Origin: Alphaproteobacteria bacterium
GTDB taxonomy: Bacteria > Pseudomonadota > Alphaproteobacteria > Reyranellales > Reyranellaceae
Assembly (NCBI GenBank): GCA_947474005.1
Contig: CANJHI010000048.1
Span: forward strand, 1-32,783
Direction of reading: 5' to 3'
DNA: 32,783 nt
The notes under the pieces were generated by a model, which ran no database searches, was not told the origin of the DNA, and worked only from the letters and a program-made list of their open reading frames with translations. Positions 14,941 to 24,493 of this stretch are shown here, piece after piece (the stretch's first letter is position 1; the number at the start of each line of letters is the position of its first letter). Position numbers and translations under genes: made by a program.

Positions 14941-17091
14941 ATGCTGGATCAACCGCAGCTTCCCGTTGCCCAACGGACCAACCCGGAACGCTCCTTCACC
15001 GAGGAGGTCCGGGCGCTCAGGCTGGGTGAGGGCGAGATCTTCCGGGGCGAAGGCATTCTCGCCGTCACCAAGGCGATCCTGCAGGCGGGCGTTGCCTATG
15101 TCGGCGGCTATCAGGGCGCGCCGGTGTCGCATCTGGTCGATGTTCTGGTCGAGTCGCAGGACCTGCTCGACGAACTCGGCGTTCATCTCGAGACCTGCAC
15201 CAATGAGTCCTCGGCGGCGGCGCTGCTCGGCGCCTCGATCAACTATCCGATCCGTGGCTGCGTCACCTGGAAGTCGATCGTCGGCACCAACATCGCGGCC
15301 GACGCCCTTTCCAATCTCGCCTCGCCCGGCGTGATCGGCGGCGCGCTGATCGTGATCGGCGAGGACTATGGCGAGGGCGCCTCGGTCATCCAGGAACGTG
15401 CGCATGCCTATGCGCTGAAATCCTCGCTCTGGCTGATGGACCCGCGGCCCTCGCTGCCCACCATCGTGCGCTGCACCGAGACGGCGTTCGAGCTGTCGGA
15501 GGCCACCAACACGCCGGTGATGATGGAGTTGCGCATCCGCGCCTGCCACGTCACCGGCGAGTTCGTTGCCAAGGACAACAAGCCGCCGGCGATCTCGCGC
15601 AACCATCGCCTCGCCGATCCGGCCGCCCATAACTACGACCGCATCTCGCATCCGCCGTCGACCTACGCGCACGAGAAGATCAAGGTCGAGGTCCGCCAGC
15701 CCGCCGCCGAGCGTTTCATCGTCGAGCATGGGCTGAACGAGTTCCTGCCCGGCAAGCGCAGCGATCTCGGAATCATCGTGCAGGGCGGCATCACCAACGT
15801 GCTGGTGCGCGGGCTCGATCGTCTCGAACTCGAGGGCCGCATCCCGACCCTCGTGCTGAATGTCACCCATCCGCTTGTGCCCGAACAGATCGCCGACTTC
15901 TGCAGGGGCAAGCGGGCGGTGCTGATCGTCGAGGAGGGCGCGCCCGATTATATCGAGCAGGCGATCCACGCGATCCTGCGCAAGCGTGACGTCGACACCA
16001 AGATCTACGGCAAGGACGTGCTGCCCATGGCGGGCGAATACACCGCCGAGGTGGTGACCGAGGGGCTGCTGAAATTCTTCGCCCAATCGGCCAACGACAT
16101 CGACCTCAGCAAGCCGCGCGAGCGCTTCGAGGCGGCGCGGGCCGGTCGGACCGAGGCGCAGCGCCTGTTGGGCGGGCCGCTGCCGCTCAGGCCGCCCGGC
16201 TTCTGCGTCGGCTGCCCGGAGCGGCCGGTGTTCTCGGCGATCAAGCTGCTGGAGCGGGAGGTGGGCAAGGTCCACATTTCGAGCGACATCGGCTGTCACT
16301 CGTTTGCGACGTTGGCGCCGTTCAACCTCGGCAACTCCATTCTGGGTTTTGGTATGTCGCTCGCCGCGGCCGGCGCCGTGGCCCCGGTCCTGGAGCGGCG
16401 CACCATCTCGGTCATGGGCGACGGTGGGTTCTGGCACAACGGCCTCTTGAGCGGCGTCGCCTCGGCGATGTTCAACCGCGGCGATCGCATTCTGGTGATC
16501 ATGCAGAATGGCTACACCTCGGCTACCGGCGCACAGTTCATTCCCAACACCGCGGGCAATCGCCGCGATGGCGAGACGACGTCGGATATCGCGGCCACGC
16601 TGAAAGCGATGGGCGTCAAATGGCTGCGCACCATCCGGACTTATAACGTCGCCACGATGCTGGGCGGTCTGCGTGAAGCGATGAACACGCCCGACAAGGG
16701 GCTGAAGGTCATTGTCGCCGATGGCGAATGCCAGCTCGCGCGTCAGCGCCGCATCCGCCCGCAGATCGCGGCCCAGCTCAAGCGCGGCGAGAGGGTGGTG
16801 CGCACGCGCTACGGCGTCGACGACGAGGTCTGCACCGGCGACCATTCCTGCATCCGTCTCTCGGGTTGCCCGTCACTGGTGGTGAAGCCCAGCCCCGATC
16901 CGCTGCGCTCGGACCCGGTGGCGCACGTCAACAATGGCTGCGTCGGCTGCGGTCTCTGCGGCGAGGTGGCCGATGCCGCCGTCCTCTGCCCGTCGTTCTA
17001 CAAGGCTGACATCGTGCAGAACGCCACTTGGTGGGACCGTCTGAAGTGGCGGGTCCGCTCGTCCGTGATCGAGGCGATGGCGGGTGCCTGA
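14941..17091 (+). CDS. Indolepyruvate ferredoxin oxidoreductase alpha-like subunit (IorA family)
   Basis: The 716-residue subunit belongs to the 2-oxoacid:ferredoxin oxidoreductases that oxidatively decarboxylate aryl-pyruvates such as indolepyruvate to acyl-CoA, CO2 and reduced ferredoxin. In order: an N-terminal pyrimidine-binding domain with GGYQGAPVSHL (55-65); a middle domain; FCVGCPERPVF (421-431); and the TPP domain with GDGGFWHNGLLSG (493-505) and N523. A C-terminal iron-sulfur domain follows with cysteines 631, 637, 643 and 667, 670, 673, 683, the last carrying the CP motif. It is usually extremely oxygen-sensitive. ATG 14941 is chosen because family proteins start near this point; the frame extends upstream, overlapping the DTW gene, without support. 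It begins a four-gene overlapping operon. The aryl-pyruvate substrate is inferred. Confidence 0.9.
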   Translation: MLDQPQLPVAQRTNPERSFTEEVRALRLGEGEIFRGEGILAVTKAILQAGVAYVGGYQGAPVSHLVDVLVESQDLLDELGVHLETCTNESSAAALLGASINYPIRGCVTWKSIVGTNIAADALSNLASPGVIGGALIVIGEDYGEGASVIQERAHAYALKSSLWLMDPRPSLPTIVRCTETAFELSEATNTPVMMELRIRACHVTGEFVAKDNKPPAISRNHRLADPAAHNYDRISHPPSTYAHEKIKVEVRQPAAERFIVEHGLNEFLPGKRSDLGIIVQGGITNVLVRGLDRLELEGRIPTLVLNVTHPLVPEQIADFCRGKRAVLIVEEGAPDYIEQAIHAILRKRDVDTKIYGKDVLPMAGEYTAEVVTEGLLKFFAQSANDIDLSKPRERFEAARAGRTEAQRLLGGPLPLRPPGFCVGCPERPVFSAIKLLEREVGKVHISSDIGCHSFATLAPFNLGNSILGFGMSLAAAGAVAPVLERRTISVMGDGGFWHNGLLSGVASAMFNRGDRILVIMQNGYTSATGAQFIPNTAGNRRDGETTSDIAATLKAMGVKWLRTIRTYNVATMLGGLREAMNTPDKGLKVIVADGECQLARQRRIRPQIAAQLKRGERVVRTRYGVDDEVCTGDHSCIRLSGCPSLVVKPSPDPLRSDPVAHVNNGCVGCGLCGEVADAAVLCPSFYKADIVQNATWWDRLKWRVRSSVIEAMAGA

Positions 17092-17626
17092 TCCGATCGT
17101 CTTCAGCGGCGGCACCGCGGGCGCCTGGAGCGTCGCTGACGTCACGGCCGTGAGTGGGGCATCGCTCGCGTCCGTCGCACGCGTCGACAAAGGTGCCCGG
17201 CCGGCCGCCGCGGCGACCTGGATCCTGTCCGGCGTGACGAGCAACCTGCGCTACACGAATTCGACCGAGAAGCGCGTGCTCGACGCCGCGCCATCGGTGC
17301 TGGGCCGGCCGGCGGCCACGCGGGCTGCGTTGATCCCGATCACCAAGTCGGCGGCCTGGTGGGCGTTGGCACAGGACGAGCGCCGCGCCGTTCTGGAGGA
17401 ACAATCGCGACACATCGCGATCGGCAGCGAGTATCTCGCCGTCGTCTCGCGCCAGCTCGTGCATTGCCGCGACCAACCCGGTGCGGTCTTCGATTTCCTC
17501 ACCTGGTTCGAGTTCGCACCGGCGGACGAGGCGCTCTTCGACGAGCTGCTGGCCAAGCTCCGCACCTCGCCGGAGTGGCAATTCGTGGAGCGTGAAGTCG
17601 ATATTCGCCTGGAGAAAGCCCTGTGA
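17084..17626 (+). CDS. Short chlorite dismutase family heme protein
   Basis: The 180-residue protein matches the short, dimeric clade of chlorite dismutases, about 180 residues long as in the Nitrobacter enzyme. RHIAIGSEYLAVVSRQL places the proximal heme His at H110 and the distal Arg at R123, thirteen residues apart as in that clade. FDFLTWFEF and a C-terminal REVDIRLEK are further family blocks. Authentic enzymes turn chlorite into chloride and O2; relatives act as heme peroxidases or coproheme enzymes. The GTG start overlaps the iorA-like stop by eight bases, and its stop overlaps the iorB-like start, so it is embedded in the operon. It may protect the iron-sulfur enzyme, an inference. Retained heme residues suggest activity. 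Confidence 0.8.
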   Translation: MPDPIVFSGGTAGAWSVADVTAVSGASLASVARVDKGARPAAAATWILSGVTSNLRYTNSTEKRVLDAAPSVLGRPAATRAALIPITKSAAWWALAQDERRAVLEEQSRHIAIGSEYLAVVSRQLVHCRDQPGAVFDFLTWFEFAPADEALFDELLAKLRTSPEWQFVEREVDIRLEKAL

Positions 17627-19125
17627 GTCGCCCGGTCACTCTCCTGATCGGTGCGCTTGGCGGCGACGGCGGCGGCGTGCTCTGCGACTGGATCGTTTCC
17701 GCCGCGCAAAGCCAGGGACTGGGCGTGCAGGCGACGCAAATCCCTGGAGTCGCGCAGCGTACCGGAGCTACGACCTACTATCTCGAAGTGATGCTGGCGC
17801 GCGGCCTGTCTTCGTCGGTGCTGGCACTCAATCCGGCGATCGGCGAGGTTGACGTGGCGCTGGCCACCGAGCTTCTCGAAGCCGGGCGCATGATCTTCAA
17901 CGGTTTCGTCACGCCGGAGCGCACGACCCTGATCGCCTCCACCCACCGCGTGTTGGCCATCGGCGAACGCATGGCGATGGGCGACGGCAGCTTCGACGTT
18001 GGCCGCCTGCTGCGCGCGGTGAAGGAGCGCAGCAAGGAACAGATCCTGTTCGACATGGACCAGGCGGCCGAAGAATCCGGTGGCGTCATCAATGCCGTGC
18101 TGCTGGGCGCACTCGCGGGCTCGGGCCGCTTGCCGATTCCCGACGCTGCGTTCGAGGCCTCGATCCGCCACGCCGGGAAGTCCGTCGACACCAACCTGGC
18201 CGCCTTCGCTTTCGGCCGTGGCCACGCGCGCGGCGAGCTGGAGCAGGCGGTGCGCGAGCATCGCAAGCGCCAGGCCGCGGGGCATGGCGTCGAGGATTTA
18301 CTCGAACGCGCCCGCCGGGCTTTTCCGGCCGCCAGTCTCGACATGGTGGAGGAGGGCGTGCGCCGCCTCGCGACCTATCAGGACAAGGCCTACGCCACGC
18401 TCTATCTCGACCGGCTCGATACAGTGCAGGCGCTGGGTTCGCCGGAGTTGCTGCGCGAGACGGCGCGACACCTGGCCGTGCGCATGTCGTTCGAGGACGT
18501 GATCCGCGTGGCCCAGGCCAAGACTTCGGCCGAGCGTCTTGTCCGTGTGCGGAGCGAGGTTCGTGCGAAAGAGCACGAACCTCTGGAGATCACCGAGCAC
18601 TTCAAGCCGGGCATCGAGGAGATCGCCGCGGTCCTGCCACCCGCATTGGCGCGACGCCTGATTGGCTGGGCCGAACGGACGGGGCGGCTGGGCAAGGTCT
18701 ATTTTTCGATGCATGTGCGCACCACGACAATATGGGGCTTCGCGAGGCTCAGGTTCCTGGCGTCGCTCCGCTGGTGGCGGCCGCGCACCTTCCGTTTCGT
18801 CGAGGAACAGGCCGAGATCGAACGCTGGCTCTCCTCGATCCGCGCCGCCGCGCCCTTGAGCGTCGATCTGGCGCGCGAGATCGCGGAATCGGCGCGCCTG
18901 ATCAAGGGCTATGGTGACACTTATAAGCGCGGGCTGCAGAACTACCATCGCATCGCGGACGAAGTGATCGCCCCCACGCTCGCCGGTCGCATGGCGCCGT
19001 GCGCCGCGGCCGATGCCGTCGCCAATGCCCGCGTGGCGGCACTCGCCGATCCCGAAGGTGAATCGCTGTCGAAGACTCTGGCGGCCATTGCCTCGTCGGC
19101 CACCCTGCGTCATGCCGCTGAATAG
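17623..19125 (+). CDS. Indolepyruvate oxidoreductase beta-like subunit with C-terminal extension (IorB family)
   Basis: The 500-residue protein starts with the gamma/beta domain of 2-oxoacid:ferredoxin oxidoreductases: GALGGDGGGVL (10-20), QIPGVAQRTGATTYYLEV (39-56). Classical archaeal IorB is only about 200 residues. Here about 300 further residues form the long C-terminal extension found in many proteobacterial IorB proteins, rich in charged helices. The GTG at 17623 overlaps the preceding stop. It would complete the IorAB heterodimer with the product of 14941-17091, passing electrons to ferredoxin. The role of the extension is unknown to me. Confidence 0.85.
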   Translation: MSRPVTLLIGALGGDGGGVLCDWIVSAAQSQGLGVQATQIPGVAQRTGATTYYLEVMLARGLSSSVLALNPAIGEVDVALATELLEAGRMIFNGFVTPERTTLIASTHRVLAIGERMAMGDGSFDVGRLLRAVKERSKEQILFDMDQAAEESGGVINAVLLGALAGSGRLPIPDAAFEASIRHAGKSVDTNLAAFAFGRGHARGELEQAVREHRKRQAAGHGVEDLLERARRAFPAASLDMVEEGVRRLATYQDKAYATLYLDRLDTVQALGSPELLRETARHLAVRMSFEDVIRVAQAKTSAERLVRVRSEVRAKEHEPLEITEHFKPGIEEIAAVLPPALARRLIGWAERTGRLGKVYFSMHVRTTTIWGFARLRFLASLRWWRPRTFRFVEEQAEIERWLSSIRAAAPLSVDLAREIAESARLIKGYGDTYKRGLQNYHRIADEVIAPTLAGRMAPCAAADAVANARVAALADPEGESLSKTLAAIASSATLRHAAE

Positions 19126-19534
19126 CCGGCACGAGGTCACCGTCGAGTGGGGCGACTGCGATCCCGCCGGCATTGTCTATTATCCCGCCTACTTCCGCTG
19201 GTTCGACCAGGCGACCTACCGTCTGTTCCTCGCCGCCGGCCTCCGGCGCGACGACATCAGTAGCGGCCAATGGAAGGAGGGCACGCCGCTGGTCCATGCC
19301 GAATGCTCCTTTCGGCGCGCCTCGCAGACCGGCGAAAAGCTGGTGATCGAAAGCCACGTCGCGAAGTTTGGCCGCAGTTCCTTCACCATCAGCCATGTCT
19401 TCCGCGATGCCTTGGGCCAGGTCGCCGCCGAAGGCACCGAGACACGCATCTGGGCACGCAAGGACGGCGACGCCCGCTCGCTGAAGGCCATCGCCATCCC
19501 CGAGGATGTGAAGCGGCGGCTGGGCAGCCCCTAG
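19112..19534 (+). CDS. 4-hydroxybenzoyl-CoA thioesterase-like hot-dog protein
   Basis: The 140-residue protein has the 4HBT signature WGDCDPAGIVYYPAYFRWFD (13-32). Aspartate D17 sits in the same local sequence and position as the catalytic Asp of the Pseudomonas 4-hydroxybenzoyl-CoA thioesterase. It hydrolyses aryl- or acyl-CoA esters to free acid and CoA. The ATG at 19112 overlaps the iorB-like stop by 14 bases, and upstream residues in this frame look non-coding. Its place at the end of the operon fits release of an arylacetate from the acyl-CoA made by the oxidoreductase, an inference. The gene converges with the GMC oxidoreductase gene, with only seven bases between the stops. Confidence 0.85.
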   Translation: MPLNSRHEVTVEWGDCDPAGIVYYPAYFRWFDQATYRLFLAAGLRRDDISSGQWKEGTPLVHAECSFRRASQTGEKLVIESHVAKFGRSSFTISHVFRDALGQVAAEGTETRIWARKDGDARSLKAIAIPEDVKRRLGSP

Positions 19535-19541
19535 CGACGAA

Positions 19542-21137
19542 CTAGGCCGCCGCCTTCAGGATATCCGCCATCTTCTCGCCGACCATGATCGACGGCGCAT
19601 TGGTGTTGCCCGACGGCATGGTGGGGAAGATCGAGGCGTCGGCCACGCGCAGGCCGTCGATGCCGTGCACCTTGAGCTTGTCGTCGACCACGGTGTTCTG
19701 TCCCGCCGGTCCCATGCGGCAGGTGCCGATGGGATGGTACGCCGTCTGCGAGTTGTTGCGGATCCAGGTCAGGATCTCCTCGTCGCTCTTCACCGACGGT
19801 CCGGGCGAGAACTCCTCGTCGCGATAGGCGTCCATCGGCGCTGCGTCGACGATCTTCCGCATCATGCGGAAGCCCGCGGCCATTGCGTCCTGGTCGATCT
19901 TGTCGGCCAGGAAGTTGAAGCGAATCGCCGGCTGCGCCTTGGGATCGGCCGAGCGGATATGGATCGAGCCGAGGCTTTCGGGGCGAAGCTGGTAGCAGGC
20001 GATCGTCATCGAGGGGAAGTCCTGCAGCTTGCGGGTCTTCGGGTCCTTGATCGAATAGGGCACAAGATGCATCTGCACGTCGGGCGTCGCCAGTTCCGGC
20101 CGCGTCTTGAGGAACGCCAGCAGTGGTGCCGACGGCAGGCTCATGAAGCCGCCACCGGTTGCCAAGTACTTCATCATCTGCGTCACGGCGCCCAGGCCGC
20201 GTGCCATGTGGTTGTAGGAGACGTTGGCCACTTTTAGCCGCCAGATGATGCGGGCGTTGATGTGGTCGCGGAAGTTCTCACCCACGGCCTTGAGCTCGTG
20301 CTTCACCTCGATGCCGTGCTTCTTCAGAAGCTCCGGCTGGCCGATACCGGAGAGTTCGAGGATCTGCGGGCTGGCGACGCCGCCCGCCGACAGGATGGTC
20401 TCGCGTCCCTTGGCCTGGATGACTTTTCCGTCCTTCTCGTATTCCACGCCGACGCAGCGCTTGCCGTCCAGCAGCACGCGCAGCGTCATCGCGTTGGTGA
20501 CGACATGCAGGTTGGACCGCTTCATCGCCGGCTCGATGTAGCAATGCGCCACGCTCATGCGCCGTCCCTTGTAGATCGAGGTCTGCGTCTTCACGACGCC
20601 TTCCTGGTCCTCGCTGTTGTAGTCGGGGTTGAGCTTGAAGCCGGCCGACTTGGAAGCCGCGAACAGCGCGTCGTAGAGCGGGTTCTGGTCGGGCACGGTC
20701 GAGACTTTTAGCGGCCCGCCGGTGCCGCGCCCGTTGGAGCCGTCACCGTCGACGAAATTCTCGATGCGCGTGAAGAGCGGCGCCACCTCGCGCCAGCTCC
20801 AGCCGCGGTTGCCCATCTGCGCCCAGGTGTCGAAGTCGAGCGGCTGGCCGCGCACCCAGACCAGGCCGTTGATCGAGCTTGAGCCACCCAACAGTTTTCC
20901 ACGCGGTACGGGAATGACGCGGTTGGCCGTTCCGGGCTCGGGTTCGGACTGGTAGAGCCAGTTGGCCGCCGGATTATCGATCAGCAGGCCGAAGCTCAGC
21001 GGCATGCGCGAGTAGGGGTGGCTGGCGGCGCCAGCCTCCAGCAGCAGCACCTTGATTGCGGAGTTTTCGGTGAGGCGGGCCGCGAGCGTGCCGCCCGCCG
21101 AGCCGGCACCGACGATGATGTAGTCGTAGTCAGCCAT
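19542..21137 (-). CDS. GMC family FAD-dependent oxidoreductase (choline dehydrogenase-like)
   Basis: The 531-residue flavoprotein has the N-terminal FAD-binding motif DYIIVGAGSAGGTLAARL (5-22, Gly 10, 12, 15), the GMC signature GGSSSINGLVWVRG, a second signature LSAGGVASPQILELSGIG, and the C-terminal active-site pair in YHPIGTCRMG (H468) and GNTNAPS (N513). Family members oxidise choline, aliphatic alcohols or polyethylene glycol. The start MADYDYI at 21137 is supported by GGAGG about 11 bases upstream. No betaine genes are nearby, so an alcohol dehydrogenase role is as likely as BetA. It is divergent from the RND efflux pair. Two copies of an unusual ACTTTTAG octamer lie inside the gene. Confidence 0.9.
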   Translation of the reverse strand: MADYDYIIVGAGSAGGTLAARLTENSAIKVLLLEAGAASHPYSRMPLSFGLLIDNPAANWLYQSEPEPGTANRVIPVPRGKLLGGSSSINGLVWVRGQPLDFDTWAQMGNRGWSWREVAPLFTRIENFVDGDGSNGRGTGGPLKVSTVPDQNPLYDALFAASKSAGFKLNPDYNSEDQEGVVKTQTSIYKGRRMSVAHCYIEPAMKRSNLHVVTNAMTLRVLLDGKRCVGVEYEKDGKVIQAKGRETILSAGGVASPQILELSGIGQPELLKKHGIEVKHELKAVGENFRDHINARIIWRLKVANVSYNHMARGLGAVTQMMKYLATGGGFMSLPSAPLLAFLKTRPELATPDVQMHLVPYSIKDPKTRKLQDFPSMTIACYQLRPESLGSIHIRSADPKAQPAIRFNFLADKIDQDAMAAGFRMMRKIVDAAPMDAYRDEEFSPGPSVKSDEEILTWIRNNSQTAYHPIGTCRMGPAGQNTVVDDKLKVHGIDGLRVADASIFPTMPSGNTNAPSIMVGEKMADILKAAA

Positions 21138-21301
21138 GATTGCCGCTTCCTCCGTCGTCTGCACGCCATGCAAGCCTAGCGCACCGCCATGCAGTAAGCA
21201 GGGGCAATCTCGTCTCGACAGAACTTTAGCGACATGTTCCGATAGGCGGCTGCCGAGCGTGGGGCGCCGGCGGCTTATCTCCGTGTGGAAGTACGGCCAA
21301 G

Positions 21302-24300
21302 ATGCTGGGTTTGGTCCGGGTCGCGCTCAAGCGGCCTTATACGTTCGTCGTGATGGCGTTGTTGATCCTCATCGTGGGGCCGCTCGCGGCCCTGCGCACG
21401 CCAGTCGACATCTTTCCGGAAATCCGCATTCCCGTCATCGCCGTGGTCTGGCAGTACACCGGCCTGCCGCCCGACCAGATGTCGGGCCGCGTGATGCTGA
21501 ATTTCCAGCGCTCGCTCACCACCACCGTCAATAACATCGAGCATATCGAGGGCACGTCCTACACCGGCGTCGGTATCGTAAAAGTCTTCTTCCAGCCCGG
21601 CGTCGACATCAGCATCGCCAACGCGCAGGTCACGGCGATCGCGCAGACCGTGCTGCGGCAGATGCCGCCCAACATCACGCCGCCGCTGATCCTGAATTAC
21701 AATGCCGCCACCGTGCCGATCATCCAGCTCGCGCTGGCGGGCAAGGGCGTCTCGGAGCAGGCGGTGTTCGATCTTGCCATCAACACGGTGCGTACGCCGC
21801 TGGTGACCGTGCCGGGCGCCGCCATTCCGTTCCCGTTCGGCGGCAAGTTCCGCCAGATCCAGATCGATCTCGATCCTGCCGCCATGCAGGCGCGCGGCCT
21901 GTCGGCCGCCGACGTCGCGAACGCGCTCGCGGCGCAGAATCTGCTGACGCCGGTCGGCACCCAGAAGATCGGAAGCCACGAGTACGCCATTCAGCTCAAC
22001 AACGCGCCCGCTGACTTCAACGCGCTCGCCGACGTGCCTATCTTCGCGGCCAACGGCACCGTCGTCTATCTGCGCGACGTGGCGCAGGTCCGCGACGGCA
22101 ACCCGCCGCAGCAGAACATCGTGCATGTCGACGGCGGCCGGTCGGTCCTGCTGGCCGTCCTGAAGAACGGCGCCACCTCGACGCTGTCCATCATCGACGG
22201 CATCAAGGAGCGCGTCGCCGACGTGAGAAAGGTGCTGCCCGAGAACGTCTCGCTCGCCATCCTCGGTGATCAGTCGCTGTTCGTCGAAGGCGCGGTGTCC
22301 GGCGTGGCGCACGAGGCGGTGTTGGCTGCCGTGCTGACCAGTCTGATGATCCTGTTGTTCCTCGGAAGCTGGCGTTCGACGGTGATCATCGCCATCTCGA
22401 TCCCGCTCTCCATCCTGGGGTCGATTGCGCTGCTGGCGGCATTCGGTGAGACGCTCAACATCATGACGCTGGGTGGTCTGGCGCTTGCCGTCGGCATCCT
22501 GGTCGACGACGCCACTGTCACCATCGAGAACATCAACTGGCATCTCGAGCAGGGCAAGGAAGTCGAGACGGCCATCCTGGACGGCGCGCAGCAGATCGTG
22601 ACGCCGGCCTTCGTGTCGCTGCTCTGCATCTGCATCGTGTTCGTGCCGATGTTCTTCCTCGACGGTGTGGCGCGCTTCCTGTTCGTGCCGATGGCCGAGG
22701 CGGTGATGTTCGCCATGGTGTGTTCGTTCGTCCTGTCACGCACGCTGGTGCCGACGATGGCGAACTATCTTCTGAAAAAGCATGACATCCACGCCCACGA
22801 GAAGCCGCCGACCCGCAATCCGCTGGTTCTGTTCCAGCGCGGTTTCGAGGCCCGCTTCGAGCGCTTCCGCGCCGTCTATCACGATCTGCTCGGCCTGGCG
22901 TTGAAGAACCGGACGGTCTTCATCTGCGGCTTCATGGCCTTCGTGCTCGGATCGTTCCTGCTGACGCCCTTCCTCGGCCGCAACTTCTTTCCGATCGTCG
23001 ATTCGGGCCAGATTCTCATGCACGTGCGTGGACCGATCGGCACGCGCGTCGAGGAAAGCGCCAGCCACTTCGCCGCCATCCAGAAGGCGATCCGCACCGT
23101 CATCCCGTCCAATCAGATCGCGACGATGGCCGATAACGTCGGCATGCCGGTCAGCGGCATCAACATGACCTACAACAATACCGGCACGATCGGGCCGCAG
23201 GACGGCGACATCCAGATCAAGCTGGTCGAAGACCACCGGCCGACAGCGGAGTACGTGGCCGAGTTGCGGCGGCGGCTGCCAGAGATGTTTCCGGGCTTCA
23301 CTTTCTCCTTCCTGCCGGCGGACATCATCAGCCAGATTCTGAACTTCGGGGCGCCGTCGCCGATCGACGTGCAGGTGCGCACGTCGGACCTTGCGGCGGG
23401 ATTCGAGCATGCCAACAAGCTGCTTGCACGCATTCGCAAGGTGCCCGGCATCGTCGATGCGCGCCTCCAGCAGTCCCGCGGCGCCCCGGTCTTCGCCGTC
23501 GATATTGACCGCACGCGCGCGCAGACCGTCGGTCTGACGACGCGCGACGTCACCAACTCGCTGGTCGTCAACCTTGCCGGTTCCGGTCAGGTGGCGCCGA
23601 CCTACTGGCTCAACCCGGCCAATGGCGTGACCTACAACATCGTCATGCAGACGCCGCAGTACCGGCTGGATTCTCTGGCCTCGCTCAGCAACCTTCCGAT
23701 CATGGCGCCGGCCGCCTCGCAGCTTCAGGTGCTGGGCGGTATCGCCGATATCCGGCGCGACACGGCCAACGCCGTGGTCTCGCAGTACGACCTCCAGGGC
23801 GTGGTGCAGGTCTATGCCGCCGTGCAGGGCCGCGATCTGGGCTCGGTGGCGGCCGATGTCCGCAAGATCGTGGACGAACTGGCGCCCGAGCAATCGCCGC
23901 GCATTCGCGCCGTCAAGGTGCAGGGTCAGGTGAAGACGATGGAGTCGGCCTTCTCCGGCCTGCTGTTCGGGCTCCTGGGGGCGGTCGTGCTGATCTATCT
24001 GTTGATCGTCGTGAATTTCCAGTCTTGGAGCGATCCCTTCGTCATCATTACCGCCTTGCCGGCAGCCTTGGCAGGCATCGTCTGGATGCTGTTCGCGACC
24101 AACACCACGCTCTCGGTGCCGGCGCTGACCGGTGCCATCATGTGCATGGGCGTGGCGACCGCGAACTCGGTGCTGGTGATCTCCTTCGCCCGCGAGCGAC
24201 TGGCTGAACTGGGCGACGCCACGGCGGCTGCCCTCGATGCGGGCTTCGTCCGTTTCCGGCCGGTCATCATGACGGCGCTGGCCATGATCATCGGCATGGC

Positions 24301-24493
24301 GCCGATGGCCTTCGGAATGGGCGAGGGCGGCGAGCAGAATGCGCCGCTCGGCCGCGCCGTCATCGGCGGTCTGGTTTTTGCTACGATCGCGACGCTGATC
24401 TTTGTGCCCGTCGTGTTCAGCGTCGTGCACCGTCACCACGGCAAGGCGGTCGCAGCGCCCGCCGCCGCCCCCGGAGCGCCCCATGTCGCCTGA
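21302..24493 (+). CDS. RND efflux permease (AcrB/HAE1-type)
   Basis: The 1063-residue inner-membrane pump is the length of AcrB and has its twelve-helix plan: a first helix at about 14-32, a large periplasmic loop with TPVDIFPEIRIPVIAV, helices 2-6, a second porter loop from about 560, and a final helix group. The proton-relay aspartates are present in VGILVDDATVTIEN (D402 and D403). GAIMCMGVATANSVLVISFARER is the matching region of the second half. Such pumps export drugs, solvents or lipophilic metabolites using proton motive force. The permease gene precedes the adaptor gene, the reverse of the usual acrA-acrB order, and no outer-membrane channel gene is adjacent. GGAAG lies about ten bases before ATG 21302. 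Confidence 0.92.
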   Translation: MLGLVRVALKRPYTFVVMALLILIVGPLAALRTPVDIFPEIRIPVIAVVWQYTGLPPDQMSGRVMLNFQRSLTTTVNNIEHIEGTSYTGVGIVKVFFQPGVDISIANAQVTAIAQTVLRQMPPNITPPLILNYNAATVPIIQLALAGKGVSEQAVFDLAINTVRTPLVTVPGAAIPFPFGGKFRQIQIDLDPAAMQARGLSAADVANALAAQNLLTPVGTQKIGSHEYAIQLNNAPADFNALADVPIFAANGTVVYLRDVAQVRDGNPPQQNIVHVDGGRSVLLAVLKNGATSTLSIIDGIKERVADVRKVLPENVSLAILGDQSLFVEGAVSGVAHEAVLAAVLTSLMILLFLGSWRSTVIIAISIPLSILGSIALLAAFGETLNIMTLGGLALAVGILVDDATVTIENINWHLEQGKEVETAILDGAQQIVTPAFVSLLCICIVFVPMFFLDGVARFLFVPMAEAVMFAMVCSFVLSRTLVPTMANYLLKKHDIHAHEKPPTRNPLVLFQRGFEARFERFRAVYHDLLGLALKNRTVFICGFMAFVLGSFLLTPFLGRNFFPIVDSGQILMHVRGPIGTRVEESASHFAAIQKAIRTVIPSNQIATMADNVGMPVSGINMTYNNTGTIGPQDGDIQIKLVEDHRPTAEYVAELRRRLPEMFPGFTFSFLPADIISQILNFGAPSPIDVQVRTSDLAAGFEHANKLLARIRKVPGIVDARLQQSRGAPVFAVDIDRTRAQTVGLTTRDVTNSLVVNLAGSGQVAPTYWLNPANGVTYNIVMQTPQYRLDSLASLSNLPIMAPAASQLQVLGGIADIRRDTANAVVSQYDLQGVVQVYAAVQGRDLGSVAADVRKIVDELAPEQSPRIRAVKVQGQVKTMESAFSGLLFGLLGAVVLIYLLIVVNFQSWSDPFVIITALPAALAGIVWMLFATNTTLSVPALTGAIMCMGVATANSVLVISFARERLAELGDATAAALDAGFVRFRPVIMTALAMIIGMAPMAFGMGEGGEQNAPLGRAVIGGLVFATIATLIFVPVVFSVVHRHHGKAVAAPAAAPGAPHVA

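Noticed and set aside
14557..16845. 762-codon minus-strand open frame antisense to the iorA-like gene
   Set aside because: It mirrors a strongly supported gene, is rich in Arg, His, Asp and Gly with no domain, and is typical of GC-rich antisense frames.
21138..21301. CCATGCA repeats in the GMC/RND spacer as an operator
   Set aside because: Only two short copies (CCATGCA), with no symmetry or promoter alignment to support a regulatory site.
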